A stretch of DNA of 64,000 bases from positions 8,791,296-8,855,295 of the forward strand of contig NC_064035.1 of the NCBI RefSeq assembly GCF_932526225.1, given 5' to 3'. This DNA comes from Nematostella vectensis. Lineage: Eukaryota; Cnidaria; Anthozoa; Actiniaria; Edwardsiidae. The notes beneath the pieces were generated by a model. It ran no database searches and had not been told where the DNA came from. It saw only the letters and a list, made by a program, of their open reading frames with translations. The position numbers and the translations under genes were made by a program. Of this stretch, positions 47,848 to 58,933 are shown one piece after another. The stretch's first letter is position 1, and each line of letters begins with the position of its first letter.

Positions 47848-50800
47848 TGCACACGAAATAAAAAAAAAACTAAAGAACGAATAATAAAACGAGCAACACA
47901 ATTAACATCATCAAATTCTATTAGTTAAACTTTCAGAAGCAGTGTAGGGGTGTTATATGTGAGCCGGATATGACGTTACGAGGAACTACCCGGATATCTG
48001 GGTATGTATAAGAGGTTGCTTTACAATGCGCCACGCTAAAGAGGCTAGCAAATATTGTATTTGTTGTCTTTTAGTGAAAACAGGGTTCTTCATATTGGCA
48101 GTTCCGATATCGTGAAGGTAGACCTAGATTTAGTCAACATCGCCCAAGATGCGTCTTACTTGACTAAACTAGTTCTCGAACTTCCATTGGAGCTTAGCTA
48201 CATCGGGCCAACGTCCACAGAGGTACTGAAGAAAGTATTATAGTATCTGAGTTCAATTAATTAATCTGAAACCTTAGTATCTGACAGTGGATCGTGCATG
48301 GTGTGGGAATACCATCACTTTTTCAGTATTTCAAGATATGTAATACTTGGTTTTCTGTTCCTGCTATCTTGAAAAAGTTTTTTCCCTTTCCTGAATCTGG
48401 TAGCCCAAGAATTAAGCATTTCTGTAGCCTACTTGTATTCGTTAGCATTTATTTTCGTCGAGAAAAACCGGCCACCTTTTTGGAAGCGTGGGAGCGGGAC
48501 GAGCGAAAAAGTTCTTTTAAAATTGCGGGCAAATGGGGAACTCCGGCCGCCGAATAACAAACTCCAAGGCCTACAGAATATGGCCGCGCGAAGAAGAATG
48601 GAGAGAGGGGTGAAGATGTTTCTTTCTACCCTTTCGTTGCGCGGCCATTCTCTTCGCTCGCACTCTATTGATCCCCAAAGAAACGCTTGCTACGCAGGCT
48701 AGAGATCTGGTGGTGTAAATACATTTTTTAAATATTCATTAAGTTCAGTGGTACATCATGTGCCATTCTTCTGTATTTTTTTATTGGTGTTCCCCTACGT
48801 GCAATCCTGGGTCCGCCCAGATGTTGAGAACTTTAGCCGAGGTGCCTTTTTCTATTCTCTGATCAACTCTTGTGTTTAATTTCTAGTTTATTCAGTGCAC
48901 TGCAAGTTACGGAAATGTCACGGCTACGGTTACTTGTGACGTGGGTAACCCTTTCAAAGGAAAGTCAAAGGTAACTCCCAGTAAGGGATATCCTTAGAAT
49001 GGCCTCAATATTGTAGGTAAAGAGTAATATCGTTAAAGATTTCTCTGCTGGTCTTATTGTTCTTCTATGTCCTACTAAAAATCAATGTAAAAAAAAAACA
49101 TGACGCTCTCCGCCATGCCAGAGAGCGACGAAAAAGCTTTCAGCTATTTCTGGCATAGGAAATTCGTAAGCGCTGAATAAGTTGCTTTATGTTGTTATTT
49201 TGCTGCTAAAAGCCGGGGCGCGCGCACATTTGCCACCCATAAAGTTCGTGATTTCTGAGTGCAAGTTCATTTTGTCTTGTTTATTGTTGCAGAAAAAGAT
49301 AAACATCGCATTCGAAGCGTCAAGAATAACACATAGTTTTATCATCAGTGCATTCGTTACGAGGTAGGAAAATAAAGAGCCGTTCTATGGGACTTAATAA
49401 ACAAAAAATTTATATTAATACACTGTTGTTGTTTTTTTCTTTCTACCAGCGCCAACATTGATGTTGATTTGAGTAACAATAGGCTCTCGTTGCCTGTCAG
49501 GGCCGCATACGTCGCCGATGTAGCTATCAGTGGGTCAGTGTCACTGTGTTTATGTTATGTTCTAAGTCCTCTCATCTTCTTCGCCTCGAGGTTATAGTCT
49601 GTAAACTTATATTCCAGGGTGTCGCAACCATCAGAAGTCATATACCATGTGAAACCATCCGGCGACGACGTAGAGTTTCAGACTGATATTGGACCTGTCA
49701 TTGTTCAGACACTCATGGTAAAAGTGTCCATGTTTGACATAGAGATATAGATGTGTATTATATTGCAAACAAAGATAATGATGGCCCGCTTTATTGATTG
49801 TGAGATAACGCGGAGGTTATGATAACTATCGTGGTGTTCATAATTGCGTTGTTGCTGCAGAGATGATGAGTGTAGCAACGATACATGAGACGATGAGAGT
49901 AGTGACCACGACGGTGATGATAATGGTGATGGTGACGACGAAGGTGATGATGATGATGACAACATGGTGATGATAGTGATGATGGTGACGACGACGGTGA
50001 TGATGATGATGACGACATGGTGATGATTATGATGATGGTGACGACGACGGTGATGATGATAATGACGATGACAACATGGTGATAATAATGATGATGGTGA
50101 CGATAACAGTGATGATGATGATGAGGATGATGATTATGACGACATGGTGATGATAGTGATGATGGTGACGACGACAGTGATGATAATGATGGTGGTGACG
50201 ATGACGGTGATGATAGTGATGATGGTTACGATAACGGTGATGATGATGATGATGATGATGACGACATAGTGATGATAGTGATGAAGGTGACAACGACGGT
50301 AATGATGATGATGATGGAGACGACGACGGTGATGATAATGATGTTGATGACATTGTGGTGATGGTGATGACATGGCGATGGTGACGACATGATGTTGGTG
50401 ACGACACAATAAAGGTGACGACGACAATGCTGGTGGCTGGGCGACATTGATTGGTCCCAACCCAACCTGGTATATCTTCGTCAACTTCGTCCTCATTCCC
50501 ACTTACATTGTCATTCAATTCGTGATGACGATACGATTCTGATGATGATGTTGGTGAAGTTGTTAGTACGGTATTAATTGAGTGTGCATCGTGGTGACCT
50601 TTGTGATGAAATGCTAGTTGTTGTGGTGGTTATTGTTGTTGTTGTTAGAAATCGTTTGTTACTCATTCTTTCCATGTTATTTCCATCACAGGTAGTTAAT
50701 CACGGGCCCAGTTCTGTGGAGCAAGTTGGGGTTAGCGTGGATACTCCGCAACTATTACCAGGAAAGCTGAAAGATGATTACTTGCTGTACTTGCTCAAAG

Positions 50801-52716
50801 TCGAGGTAATATTAGTGTCTATGAAGACTATTACTTGGGGGCAGACCGTCGTTACCTTCCGTACTCGGCTCTGGACTCCACTGTATCTCCCCCAACACAC
50901 ACACGCACACTCCCCCCTCTCCATAATGCCTCTATGTTAATCACGTGTTCTACTTTTTCACTACAGCTGACTTCAGGCGCTGGAAGATGTAACGCAATCT
51001 CGAATCCTCTTAGGATTCCATCACGCAACCACACTCAGTGGAATGAGCATCCAGAAATAAACGGGCGAGCCGAACTTCGAACCGAGGCTACAAGAATGGT
51101 ACAGCTGTAAATAACCCTTTTGGTGATCCTACATCCTAGAATAAACTGACAGTTTCCTACATCCTAAAATAAACTGACAGTTTCCTACATCCTAAAATAA
51201 ACTGATTATCTTAACTATTTTATGGGCTGTCGAGATGTGAAGACATTCTGAAGATCTTGTTATTATAAAGATGTTCTTAGGTCGCCGCTCATATCATTTG
51301 GCTGGAAGGGAGTTATGTGGGCCGTGTCGATCCACGTCTGTTTGTTTTTCGTATCAGAATTGCAACTCTGCAGTGTGCTACACGTTCGAGTGCACATTGG
51401 GTCGGATGTCACGAGGGGATACGGCCACTATCACGATTACATCAAGGCTATGGGAGGCCACCCTTTTAAAGGTGAGGTGATTGTAGCAGAGTAGATACAA
51501 ACGGCCTTTCTTAGAATTTACCTAGACTCCTACGGGCATTTCTTAGAATAAAGCAAGTTATTGCCGAGGGGGGGGGGGGGGGGTCATGGGGACTGATGCC
51601 TCCAAAGATCTAAAGAAGCCCGGGACTGCAGCATGACCAATTACTTTTTTTTTTTTTTTCAAATCACCAATCCACCACTATCCCTTCCATTCCCGTCCTC
51701 CCTTTCCATACTCCCCATGGTGCTTCGCGGCCCCTGACAGCCTAGGAGTGGCACTTGGCCAACCTCGTCCCCAGGGTCTTCTGGGTAATTTTCAATATGG
51801 CGTCTGTGAAAATTACACAGAAGACCCTGGGGACGAGGTTAGCACTTGGGCCGCAATACTTACATTATAGTCGGATTATTTTAAGTGTCATTAACAAGTG
51901 TCTCCTGTCAAACTACATGGTATTTATTTATTTTTGTTTTCGTTTTGCAGGCCAAGGCAGGCGTTGTGAACCTCGAGACTACCGCTCACCTCACTGTACC
52001 CTCGCACTTGCAGCAGCCGAATAACACGAATGACCAAGTGTCGGTCAGTACTACCACCTGTGTGTGTGATATGTGTAGGTTGTATGTTATTAACTCTGTG
52101 TTTGTGATATGTGTAGGTTGCTTGTTATTAGCACCGTGTTTGTGACATGTGTATGTTGTATGTTATTAACACCATGTTTGTGATATGTGTAGTTTGTATG
52201 TTATTAACACCGTGTTTGTGATATGTGTAGGTTGTATGTTATTAACACCGTGTTTGTGACATGTGTAGGTTGTATGTTATTAACACCGTGTTTGTGATAT
52301 GTGTAGGTTGCATGTTATTAATACTGTGTGTGTTAACTCTGTGTAGGTTGTTCTGGTTGCCAAGCCTAGTAGAGCCGGCAGTGAGGTCATCAGGGAAGAG
52401 ACCCCCTGGTGGATCTATCTACTCGCGGTCCTCGGCGGGCTACTTCTTCTGACGGCAGCTATCTCAATTATGTACAGGGTACGTAGCTTTGGTTAGGCCC
52501 CTTTATGTCCAATTTAGCAAAGATTTTCTGGCATTTTATTGCCCAGTTATAGTTATCTCACCCTGATTCCAGAGCCTCGAACGTCTTTCTATTAATATCA
52601 ATGCAATCGTTTCTCATTCCAAACCATAATCTTCTTTGCAGTTTGGTTTCTTTGAGCGCCATCGACACGAAGATTCATCCACAGATCCAGATGAATTGAA
52701 GCCAATGAATATGTAA
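37318..52716 (+). CDS. ITGA: Integrin alpha subunit, complete, 31 exons, 1050 aa
   Basis: Exons: 37318-37484, 38273-38445, 38811-38929, 39666-39819, 40155-40280, 40855-40938, 41120-41158, 41342-41385, 41498-41569, 41931-41983, 42254-42338, 43304-43415, 43828-43925, 44342-44432, 45010-45055, 46034-46144, 46446-46501, 46642-46808, 47496-47639, 47937-48001, 48075-48222, 48887-48970, 49293-49363, 49450-49533, 49618-49717, 50692-50805, 50967-51098, 51358-51471, 51951-52043, 52347-52478, 52642-52716. The phases agree throughout and total 3153 nt. The protein is a type I membrane receptor that pairs with a beta subunit to bind matrix ligands. Order: signal peptide, seven-bladed FG-GAP propeller without an αI domain, thigh, calf-1, calf-2, one transmembrane helix, 24-residue tail. 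No clear dibasic heavy/light-chain cleavage site was seen. Exon 2's acceptor (TGAG) was chosen by phase and is the weakest border. Paralogue class is unassigned. Confidence 0.95.
41597..41925. repeat. GAT-rich imperfect microsatellite in integrin intron 9
   Basis: Degenerate TGATGAT repeats fill most of the intron between exons 9 and 10. Confidence 0.8.
42035..42212. mobile_element. 178-bp MITE of the GTAGCAGG family in integrin intron 10
   Basis: Left end CAGGGCCGTGGAGCA, right end CTCCGGCTATG. GTCTT flanks both sides (42030-42034, 42213-42217), a 5-bp duplication. It ends 41 bp before exon 11. Confidence 0.8.
43047..43205. repeat. Short tandem repeat, TTATTACATTTCGCGTTAAA type
   Basis: About seven imperfect 18-24-bp units alternating ATTTTGCGT and ATTTCGCGT, in integrin intron 11. 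Confidence 0.75.
43550..43727. repeat. G-rich minisatellite in integrin intron 12
   Basis: Repeats of the form GGAAGACGGGGGAGGGGT with many runs of three or more G on the transcript strand, interspersed with GAC. Confidence 0.85.
43989..44330. repeat. 24-bp minisatellite abutting the exon 14 acceptor
   Basis: About 14 copies of GACAATTTGCCTGTGTTCCC plus TTGT, with few changes (CTAG for CTTG, ATG for GTG). The array ends with GACAATTTGACAATTTGTTG, directly followed by CAG and exon 14 at 44342. Confidence 0.92.
44443..44790. repeat. ATC-rich microsatellite in integrin intron 14
   Basis: Degenerate ATC and ATCATT repeats over about 350 bp just after the donor of exon 14. Confidence 0.85.
45128..45846. 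repeat. 56-bp minisatellite, about 13 copies, integrin intron 15
   Basis: Units such as CATCTCCATCAGACTCTACC, then CTGGGACTCGTGACATTAGC, then TTTGGCGTGCATGAGT, at 56-bp spacing, with a few single-base variants. Confidence 0.92.
47661..47848. repeat. ACAGACGG / CAGA microsatellite, integrin intron 19
   Basis: About 17 copies of the octamer GACAGACG followed by (CAGA)n, starting about 20 bp after the exon 19 donor. Confidence 0.95.
48465..48704. mobile_element. Possible MITE or fragment in integrin intron 21
   Basis: Ends GCTTGCTACGCAGGCTAG, like the 24415-24562 element terminus. ATGGCCGCGCGAAGA and GCGCGGCCAT form an internal inverted repeat. The left border is unclear. Confidence 0.4.
49870..50420. 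repeat. GATGATGGTGACGACG microsatellite, integrin intron 25
   Basis: About 550 bp of (GAT)n, GGTGACGACGAC and related words. Open frames on the other strand here are a by-product of trinucleotide periodicity. Confidence 0.9.
51139..51205. repeat. Short direct repeat, integrin intron 27
   Basis: Three copies of CCTACATCCTAAAATAAACT plus GACAGTTT, about 28 bp each, with one variant. Confidence 0.75.
51759..51841. mobile_element. 83-bp palindromic MITE with 8-bp target duplication, integrin intron 28
   Basis: AACCTCGTCCCCAGGGTCTT and its inverse AAGACCCTGGGGACGAGGTT form almost the whole element, with GTAATTTTCA / TGAAAATTAC inside. GCACTTGG flanks both sides (51751-51758, 51842-51849). The duplication size suggests a hAT-type element. 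Confidence 0.8.
52073..52350. repeat. 38-bp minisatellite running into the exon 30 acceptor
   Basis: Units begin GTGTAGGTTGTATGTTATTA at 52073, 52111, 52149, 52187, 52225, 52263 and 52301. The last GTGTAGGTTG at 52341-52350 contains the real splice acceptor (GTGTAG|GTTG) of integrin exon 30. Confidence 0.9.
52347..52716 (+). other. Integrin exons 30-31: transmembrane helix and cytoplasmic tail
   Basis: Residues about 1003-1025 (WWIYLLAVLGGLLLLTAAIS) form the membrane helix. The tail starts YRFGFFERHRHED; the GFF core of the alpha-integrin KxGFFKR motif is kept, while the first Lys is Arg and the later Lys is Glu. The Arg of GFFxR, which forms the inner-membrane clasp with the beta subunit, is present. 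Confidence 0.92.
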
Positions 52717-54606
52717 AGACGAACAGTATTCAAGGCAAAACTCGCTCAGGGACTCGAAATTAGTCCAACGCCACGCCTGTTTTCACATAAGATCAATTTA
52801 CATTTGGCGAAAGATATGAGATGAAGTGTTTAGACCAAGAAAAATGGGATTTTGTTTGTAGCTAGAAGTTTCTAGCTCGTCATTAACAAACAAATACAAG
52901 GAATATATATAGTATTTTACACAAGGAATGTAAAAAAATATGAACACTATGTCGCAGTTACTGTATCAGGAGTTTTATTAACTAGGCCCAGAGCTTTGCC
53001 TATGGAAGCAAGTCCCTCGTTACTTTTTTTAGGGGACCAGGAACAATTGACAGGGAAACTTCTTCAATTTTTTTCCCTAAATTAAATCATTTAAATTTAA
53101 GCGCCAAAAATGTTTCTTATCGAAGTTTATTTATGTTAGAAAGTATTTTATTTTTATTTATTTTTTGAAATATTGGCTTCTTGTCAGTCTTCATAACCTC
53201 CCAGAGTGAAAACTTTGCAATCTAATAACCCTTAAAATCACGCCGCCATTTTATGCCCCCGCTCAATGCCAATTTAAACAAAGCATCCATTTCCATCGGC
53301 TAATTCAGGCCCGTAGCCAGAATTTTGAATGGGGGGTTTCTTTAAGATCGCATCAGTACTCAATTTTCCTTGGTAGTTTCTTGGTGTTACGGAGCATAAG
53401 CACCAAAAACACAATGGAGCAAAATCCAAAAACAATTCCCTGCTACCAGAAGCTTATTTTCTCTGTATTTCGCTGGGCTGGCGTTCGCGAGGAAAAGAGA
53501 CCTCTGCCATGGGTCGAAACTGTTTTCGTTGCGCATGCGTGAGCGTTTCTAAGCGACCGCATGAAGTGCCAGAAACCGTACCATTGCGCGAAAGCTGTCA
53601 ATATGCTAATTTTTGTCGCAAATTATAAATCAAACTCCAGTTAGTTATGCTCTTCGAAAAAAGAAAACAACTGTTCAATTTCAGTCACCTAAAACGTCAC
53701 TAAAAAGATTGAACAGCAAACGCCAGCCCAGCGAAATACAGAGAAAAGAGGCCTCTGCTAGCAGAAGAGTACAAAGGCTAAGAGCAACAAACATAGCTCT
53801 CCGGCCGTAACACCAAGGAATGCCCATTTTCCGGTTGTTTTTCTCCCTTGAAAACTTTGTTTGGGGAGCACTGATCAAAACATGGTCGAGGTCATGGGTC
53901 CAACGCTTTCTTTCTTTTGCCGCAAAAGTCTAGCTAGCCTCCTCCGCAGGCGTCTCTGAACGTTAGAAACCGAGACTCGGGATTCCTGTGGTCGACAAAT
54001 TCCTTTGTTAAGGGAGGGAGGGGACAATGTCGACGCATCACCACAGGAATCCCGAGCTCCTGTGTTTCTTTTCTGCTGCTTTCTGGGCAAAGCGATGCCT
54101 GCGGAGATGGCTAAAGTCTAGCCTGATTGTCATTTCACATATCATTAACCTCATTGAGACTAATCATTCGATACCAATTTTGGCAGTTACTGTTGCTATG
54201 GTAACCAAGCCACACCCAAAATACATGATTTTAATGCTCTTACGGTAACAGCTCTAGCTCTGAAACTATAATTGGAACACAAACCAAACTAAGGATATTC
54301 ATTGCTAATACCTCAAACTATGTAATGAACCTAAAATTGCTATATAGTTGACATAAATGGAAACTTATCAAGTAAACAAACAAAAAGCTTATAATTTTAA
54401 CCAGCATTCTTTGGTAAAAAGCCTTCATATTACTAAGCATTGTAAAAATTTCAAGGTTTTTGAGGTTCATTACACTACTACACTATCAATAATTATTCCT
54501 GCCAAATTTCATGCAATAATATTAAAAACACAGGAACTAGTGAGTGTTACGCTGAGTGTTACTTCAAACTTGTAGTTTTTTTAGTATCATACCGCCTTAA
54601 ATGAAA
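52717..54606. other. 3' flank of integrin and intergenic DNA
   Basis: A third copy of a 21-nt word (ATCCATTTCCATCGGCTAATT, 53285-53305), the foldback element at 53370-53820, and inverted-repeat sequence at about 53925-54120 around GACTCGGGATTCCTGTGG. No gene recognised. Confidence 0.5.
53370..53820. mobile_element. Complex foldback element
   Basis: Outer arms near 53378-53394 and 53803-53820 are inverted (TTCTTGGTGTTACGG type). Inner arms of 29 bp at 53457-53485 and 53719-53747 are perfect inverses (core CTGTATTTCGCTGGGCTGGC). The left border word TTGGTAGTTTCTTGGTGTTA also occurs at 7381. A 65-codon frame inside is not considered real. Confidence 0.6.
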
Positions 54607-55475
54607 TTACGGGGCGTAAAGCAAAAACGACAACACGCCCCGAGATTTGGTTTACTAGAAATAAATAATCATAATACCTATAAATTACGGGGCGTAAAGC
54701 AAAAACGACAACACGCCCCGAGATTTGGTTTACTAGTAGTAAGTAATTATAATTCCGATAAATGACGGGGCGCAAAGCAAAAACGAGAACTCGCCCCGAG
54801 ATTTGGTTTACTAGTAGTGAGTAATTTTAATTCCGATAAATGACGGGGCGCAAAGCAAAAACGAGAACTTGCCCCGAGATTTGGTTTACTAGTACCAAGA
54901 AATTACGGGGCGTAAAGCAAAAATGACAACTCGCCCTGAGATTTGGTTTACTAGTACTAAGAAATTACGGGGCGTAAAGCAAAAATGACAACTCGCCCCG
55001 AGATTTGGTTTATTAGTAGTAAGTAATTATAATACCGATAAATTACGGGGCGTAAAGCAAAAACGACAGCTCGCCCCGAGATTTGGTTTACTAGTACCAA
55101 GAAATTACGGGGCGTAAAGCAAAAACGACAACACGCCCCGAGATTTGGTTTACTAGTAGTAAGTAATGTAATACCGATAAATTACGGGGCGTAAAGCAAA
55201 AACGACAACACGCCCCGAGATTTGGTTTACTAGTAGTAAGTAATGTAATACCGATAAATTACGGGGCGTAAAGCAAAAATGACAACTCGCCGCGAGATTT
55301 GGTTTACTAGTAGTGAGTAATGTAATACCGATAAATTATGGGCGTAAAGCAAAAATGACAACTCGCCCCGAGATTTGGTTTACTAGTAGTAAGTAATTAT
55401 AACACCGAGAAATGACGGGGCGTAAAGCAAAAACGACAACTCGCCCCGAGATTTGGTTTACTAGTAGTAAGTAAT
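54607..55475. repeat. Tandem array of about 12 hairpin-bearing units (62 or 77-78 bp)
   Basis: Every unit has CGGGGCGTAAAGCAAAAACG, then ACAACTCGCCCCG and a constant AGATTTGGTTTACTAGTA. CGGGGCG and CGCCCCG can pair as a 7-bp stem over about 19 nt. Spacers come in a long form (GTAAGTAATTATAATACCGATAAA) and a short form (CCAAGAAA), giving the two unit lengths. Stem changes are few; units 4 and 5 carry single mismatches. Confidence 0.9.
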
Positions 55476-55959
55476 TATAGAGATCCGAAACGATTGAGGG
55501 GCATCACAGTGTTCAATTCGTTTTCCTGTTATCCTGCGAAAATTATTGTTTGGAGTGGTACACAATTTAACAACAGACACCTCTTTCGCAACTTCCCGCA
55601 TCGGGAAACATCAAAAGTACCACTTAATCCAGATCTTACACGTAAAGCTTATCTGGAAAAACGATTTTGACATTTATTTTAAATAAATGGAATTTAGTAC
55701 AATGGATTTGACTCGATGTGGATCTAGCTGAGTGTATTTCTGGAAGTAGGAGATTAGATATCAGCAAAACAGATAGATTTGGAATGATATTGGGATGAGC
55801 AATTGAACTATTGGTGAGCAGAAACGATACAAAACAAGTGTCAAGTTAATGAAGGATTAAATATAGTACAAGAAAACCTTTTAAAGTTTTATGAAAACTG
55901 TATAGTGAAATTCTCTGAAAGTAGAGGGGAACATGAGTCATTTCAAGTTAGCTGGATGT

Positions 55960-56105
55960 TGTCATATATGTTGTGTACCACACGTTGGGTACCCTGTGCG
56001 GGAGCGCGGCTACTTAGCCGGCCAGAGTGTTTTCCAGCTGTATGAACAGGCTCGTTGATTATATGCTAAGTAAAGGTTCATTCACACCTTCCTACTTACA
56101 CAACA
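55960..56105 (+). repeat. 5' LTR
   Basis: 146 bp, TG...CA ends, flanked upstream by target duplication GATGT. Differs from the 3' LTR at three positions. Confidence 0.92.
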
Positions 56106-56204
56106 ACTGGCGACGAGCTGGTGAAGGACTCAACGACCAAAGGATCGTAAGTAAACACTGCAATTCCTGCATTTACTCCTCGATCAAATCTTACGGAATT
56201 CAAG

Positions 56205-56870
56205 ATGGCTGCCAGTCGTACGATAGGCAACATGCAGCCGTTTGACGAAGCCACAGAAACATTCACTTGTTACGTTGAACGATTAGAGCTATTCTTTGAT
56301 GCTAACAACATGAATGAAGACAAAAAGACAGCCTCGCTACTTAGTTTAATCGGTCCCAAAACCTACAATCTGTTACAAGGTCGGACCTCACCCAGAAAAC
56401 CCAAGGACAAAACATACCAAGAGATCATAGAAATTCTTGAGGGTCATTTATCACCACCCCCACTCGAAATTGCAGAGCGTTACAAATTCCAGCAAAGAAA
56501 TCAAGCGCTTGGCGAAGATATCAACGCATTTGTGGCCTCATTGAAACAAATGACTGAACATTGTAATTTTGGGGAATTTCTTCCCCAGGCCCTCCGCGAT
56601 CGATTTGTTTGTGGTTTAGCAAATGAATCTATTTCTAAGAAATTGCTGTGCGAGCGCGATTTAACCCTAGAAAAAGCAGTCACTATCGCCAAAGCAATGG
56701 AACAGGCAGGGAAAGGTGCAAATGCATTCCGCCAAGCACACACAATCCCTGAGACTGGAGCCCAGACCCCCGAACCTGCCCGGCCACATCAGTCCCGCGT
56801 TTTCAAAATGGAGCAAACCCCACAGAAATGTATGAGCTGTGGCAAAAACACACGCGCGCAGGGACTGTAA
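56205..56870 (+). pseudogene. Gag of the LTR element, frame lost at the zinc knuckle
   Basis: 221 codons from an ATG in good context. It encodes a capsid-like retrotransposon Gag (YVERLELFFDANNM, PLEIAERYKFQQRNQ) that ends inside a nucleocapsid zinc knuckle beginning CMSCGK. The remainder of the knuckle is in the +1 frame, where Pol follows. The A-run at 56845-56849 is the probable site of a one-base insertion. A programmed +1 shift is possible but there is no recognised slippery signal. Confidence 0.85.
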
Positions 56871-58933
56871 GTTCTACAGTGCCATTTGCCGCATATGCAA
56901 CAAGCGCGGGCATATTTCTGATATCTGCATGTCCAGTACCAATCGCAAAAAGAGCACCCCAAGCAAGACCAAACCCACCCACTGCGTAGAGCAGGAAATC
57001 TCAGAGGGGGAGGAAGATGAGATCCAGTGCTTACACATTCTCAAATGTGATACAACCAGTCCCCCTATTCTAGTACAAGTCAACATTGAAGGGTCCCCGG
57101 TTAGCATGGAACTGGACACTGGACACATCCCGCGCAATGTTTACGAGAGTACATGCAAACACCTAGAGCTCAAACCCGCTAAAGTAAAGCTTAGCACGTA
57201 TGGTAATGAGATAATAGTCCCTATGGGTGTGGTCAGCGCGAACATTAGTTATAACGACAAATGCTGCGAGGCAAAGATGTATGTCGTGGATGGACCTAGG
57301 GTTGCACTCTTTGTTCGCTCTTGGCTGCGCCTATTCAAACTCGATTGGCCATCAATCAAGTTGGTTCAAGGCAAGAACATTGCACTGTCAGACCTCACAG
57401 AGAAGTATCAAGATGTTTTCAGCGACGAACTAGGCTGTCTCAAGGGATATGCTGCGCAGCTACACGTCCGTGATGGGGCAACTCCAGTACACCAAAAGCA
57501 CCGCACAGTTCCTTTTGCCATCCGGCACCAGGTGGAAACAGAACTAGAGAACTTAGAAAAACAGGGGATGATCTCTCCTATCCCCAATAGCGAATGGGCA
57601 ACACCTGTTGTCCTGGTGGTGAAGAAACCTGGTGGTATACGCCTATGCGGGGATTTCAAGGTCACGTTAAACCCTGAGTTAGTGGCCGATTCCTATCCCC
57701 TTCCAACCCTAGATGATCTGAAAAAAAAAATGAACGGTGGGTCTTTCTTTTCTAAATTAAACCTTACCAAAGCATATTCCCAGATACCACTCGACGACTC
57801 TGCTAAACAGTTCACAACCCTGACCACTCACAAAGGATTGTACGCCTACAATCGACTTCCATTTGGCGTAGCGTCCTCAGCGGCGATTTTCCAGCGACAG
57901 ATGGACAGAATTTTCAAGGACCTTCCACAAGTACTGTGTTACCAAGACGACATCCTGGTGACAGGAAGAGACAGCGAAAAACACCTTACAAACCTGGAAG
58001 AAGTTTTGCGACGCCTACACGCCAACGGTCTCACAGCACAACGAGAGAAGTGCGAATTCATGTAGCCGTCGCTGAAATACCTCGGCCACGTCATCGACAA
58101 AGACGGAATCCACCCCACGAGTGACAAGGTAGAAGCCATCAAGACGTCACCATCACCTCAGGACGTAACCCAGCTCCGTGCGTTCTTAGGCCTGGTAAAC
58201 TACTACCAGAAGTTCCTACCCAACCTATCACAGGTCTTACAACCTCTTCATCAACTGCTGAAGAAGGACACCAAGTGGTGCTGGACAGACATTGAGGACC
58301 TGGCAAAGAGTTGTGGACCGTGCAACGCCACACGGAATGCACCCCCATCGCAGTACCACCCATGGGCATACCCACAAGCACCATGGGAGAGGATACACAT
58401 TGACTTTGCCGGACCCGTGGATGGGATACATTTTCTAGTTGTTGTTGACGCTTACTCCAAATGGCTGGAAATAGTCCCCATGCGCACGACTACAGCTCCG
58501 GCAACCATCAAGGTTCTTCATATTTTTTTTGCACGTTTCGGGCTACCCATTCACGTAGTCAGTGACAATGGCCCACAATTCACTTCAGAAGCTTTCGACA
58601 AGTTCATGAAGCAGAACGGCGTTAAACACACCACTACAGCACCGTACCACCCAAAGAGCAACGGCCAGGCTGAAAGATTCGTCCAAACCTTCAAGTTGGC
58701 ATACGAAGCCAGGCAGGGTCCTCCATCGCAGATCATTGCCGATTTCCTCTTGAAACAGCGCAACACCTCTAATGCAACTACCCAGCAAACACCGGCCAAA
58801 CTGGTGTTGGGAAGAAACCTGCGCACACGTTTAGATTTGTTGTCGCCATACAGACCAGCATCTCCTAAGACGGCACCTGCACTATCACAACCGTCACGAT
58901 GCTTCACCATTGGCCACAAGGTATGGTATTGAG
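56842..58933 (+). pseudogene. Pol of the LTR element: protease, reverse transcriptase, partial integrase, disabled
   Basis: Open from the zinc knuckle to a TAG at 58063-58065. The protease has an LDTG motif, but the usual following residues are replaced or missing. The reverse transcriptase has SEWATPVVLVVKKPGG, RLCGDF, LPFGVASSAA and the YQDD box; the motif A aspartate is Asn (FSKLNLTKAY). After the stop the frame continues to about 58292, then jumps to the integrase CxxC (SCGPCNAT), so RNase H and the integrase N-terminus are deleted. The integrase core (HIDFAGP, VSDNGPQF, YHPKSNGQAERF) runs on until a second stop at 58930-58932. This copy cannot encode working enzymes. Confidence 0.88.

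Larger units (their letters stand above)
46034..52043 (+). other. Integrin exons 16-29: thigh and calf domains
   Basis: Extracellular leg, residues about 489-982, beta-sandwich sequence with paired cysteines (for example LCVLEDGTRHKCLNATFCF) and several N-glycosylation motifs. The calf-2 region includes SGAGRCNAI and NCNSAVCYTFECTLG, the usual late-cysteine cluster of integrin alpha chains. Confidence 0.85.

Noticed and set aside
47492-47901. Cys-Leu-Ser-Val and Thr-Asp-Arg repeat frames of up to 120 codons
   Set aside because: Products of the ACAGACGG microsatellite in integrin intron 19.
50027-50518. 163-codon minus-strand His/Ser-rich frame
   Set aside because: Trinucleotide GAT repeat in an intron; no coding features.
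53613-53810. 65-codon basic frame
   Set aside because: Lies across the arms of a foldback element; its sequence is constrained by the inverted repeat rather than by coding.
54607-55475. CRISPR-like array (regular repeats with hairpins)
   Set aside because: The spacers are repeated, not unique, and the surrounding genes are eukaryotic with introns; it is an ordinary tandem repeat in that sense.
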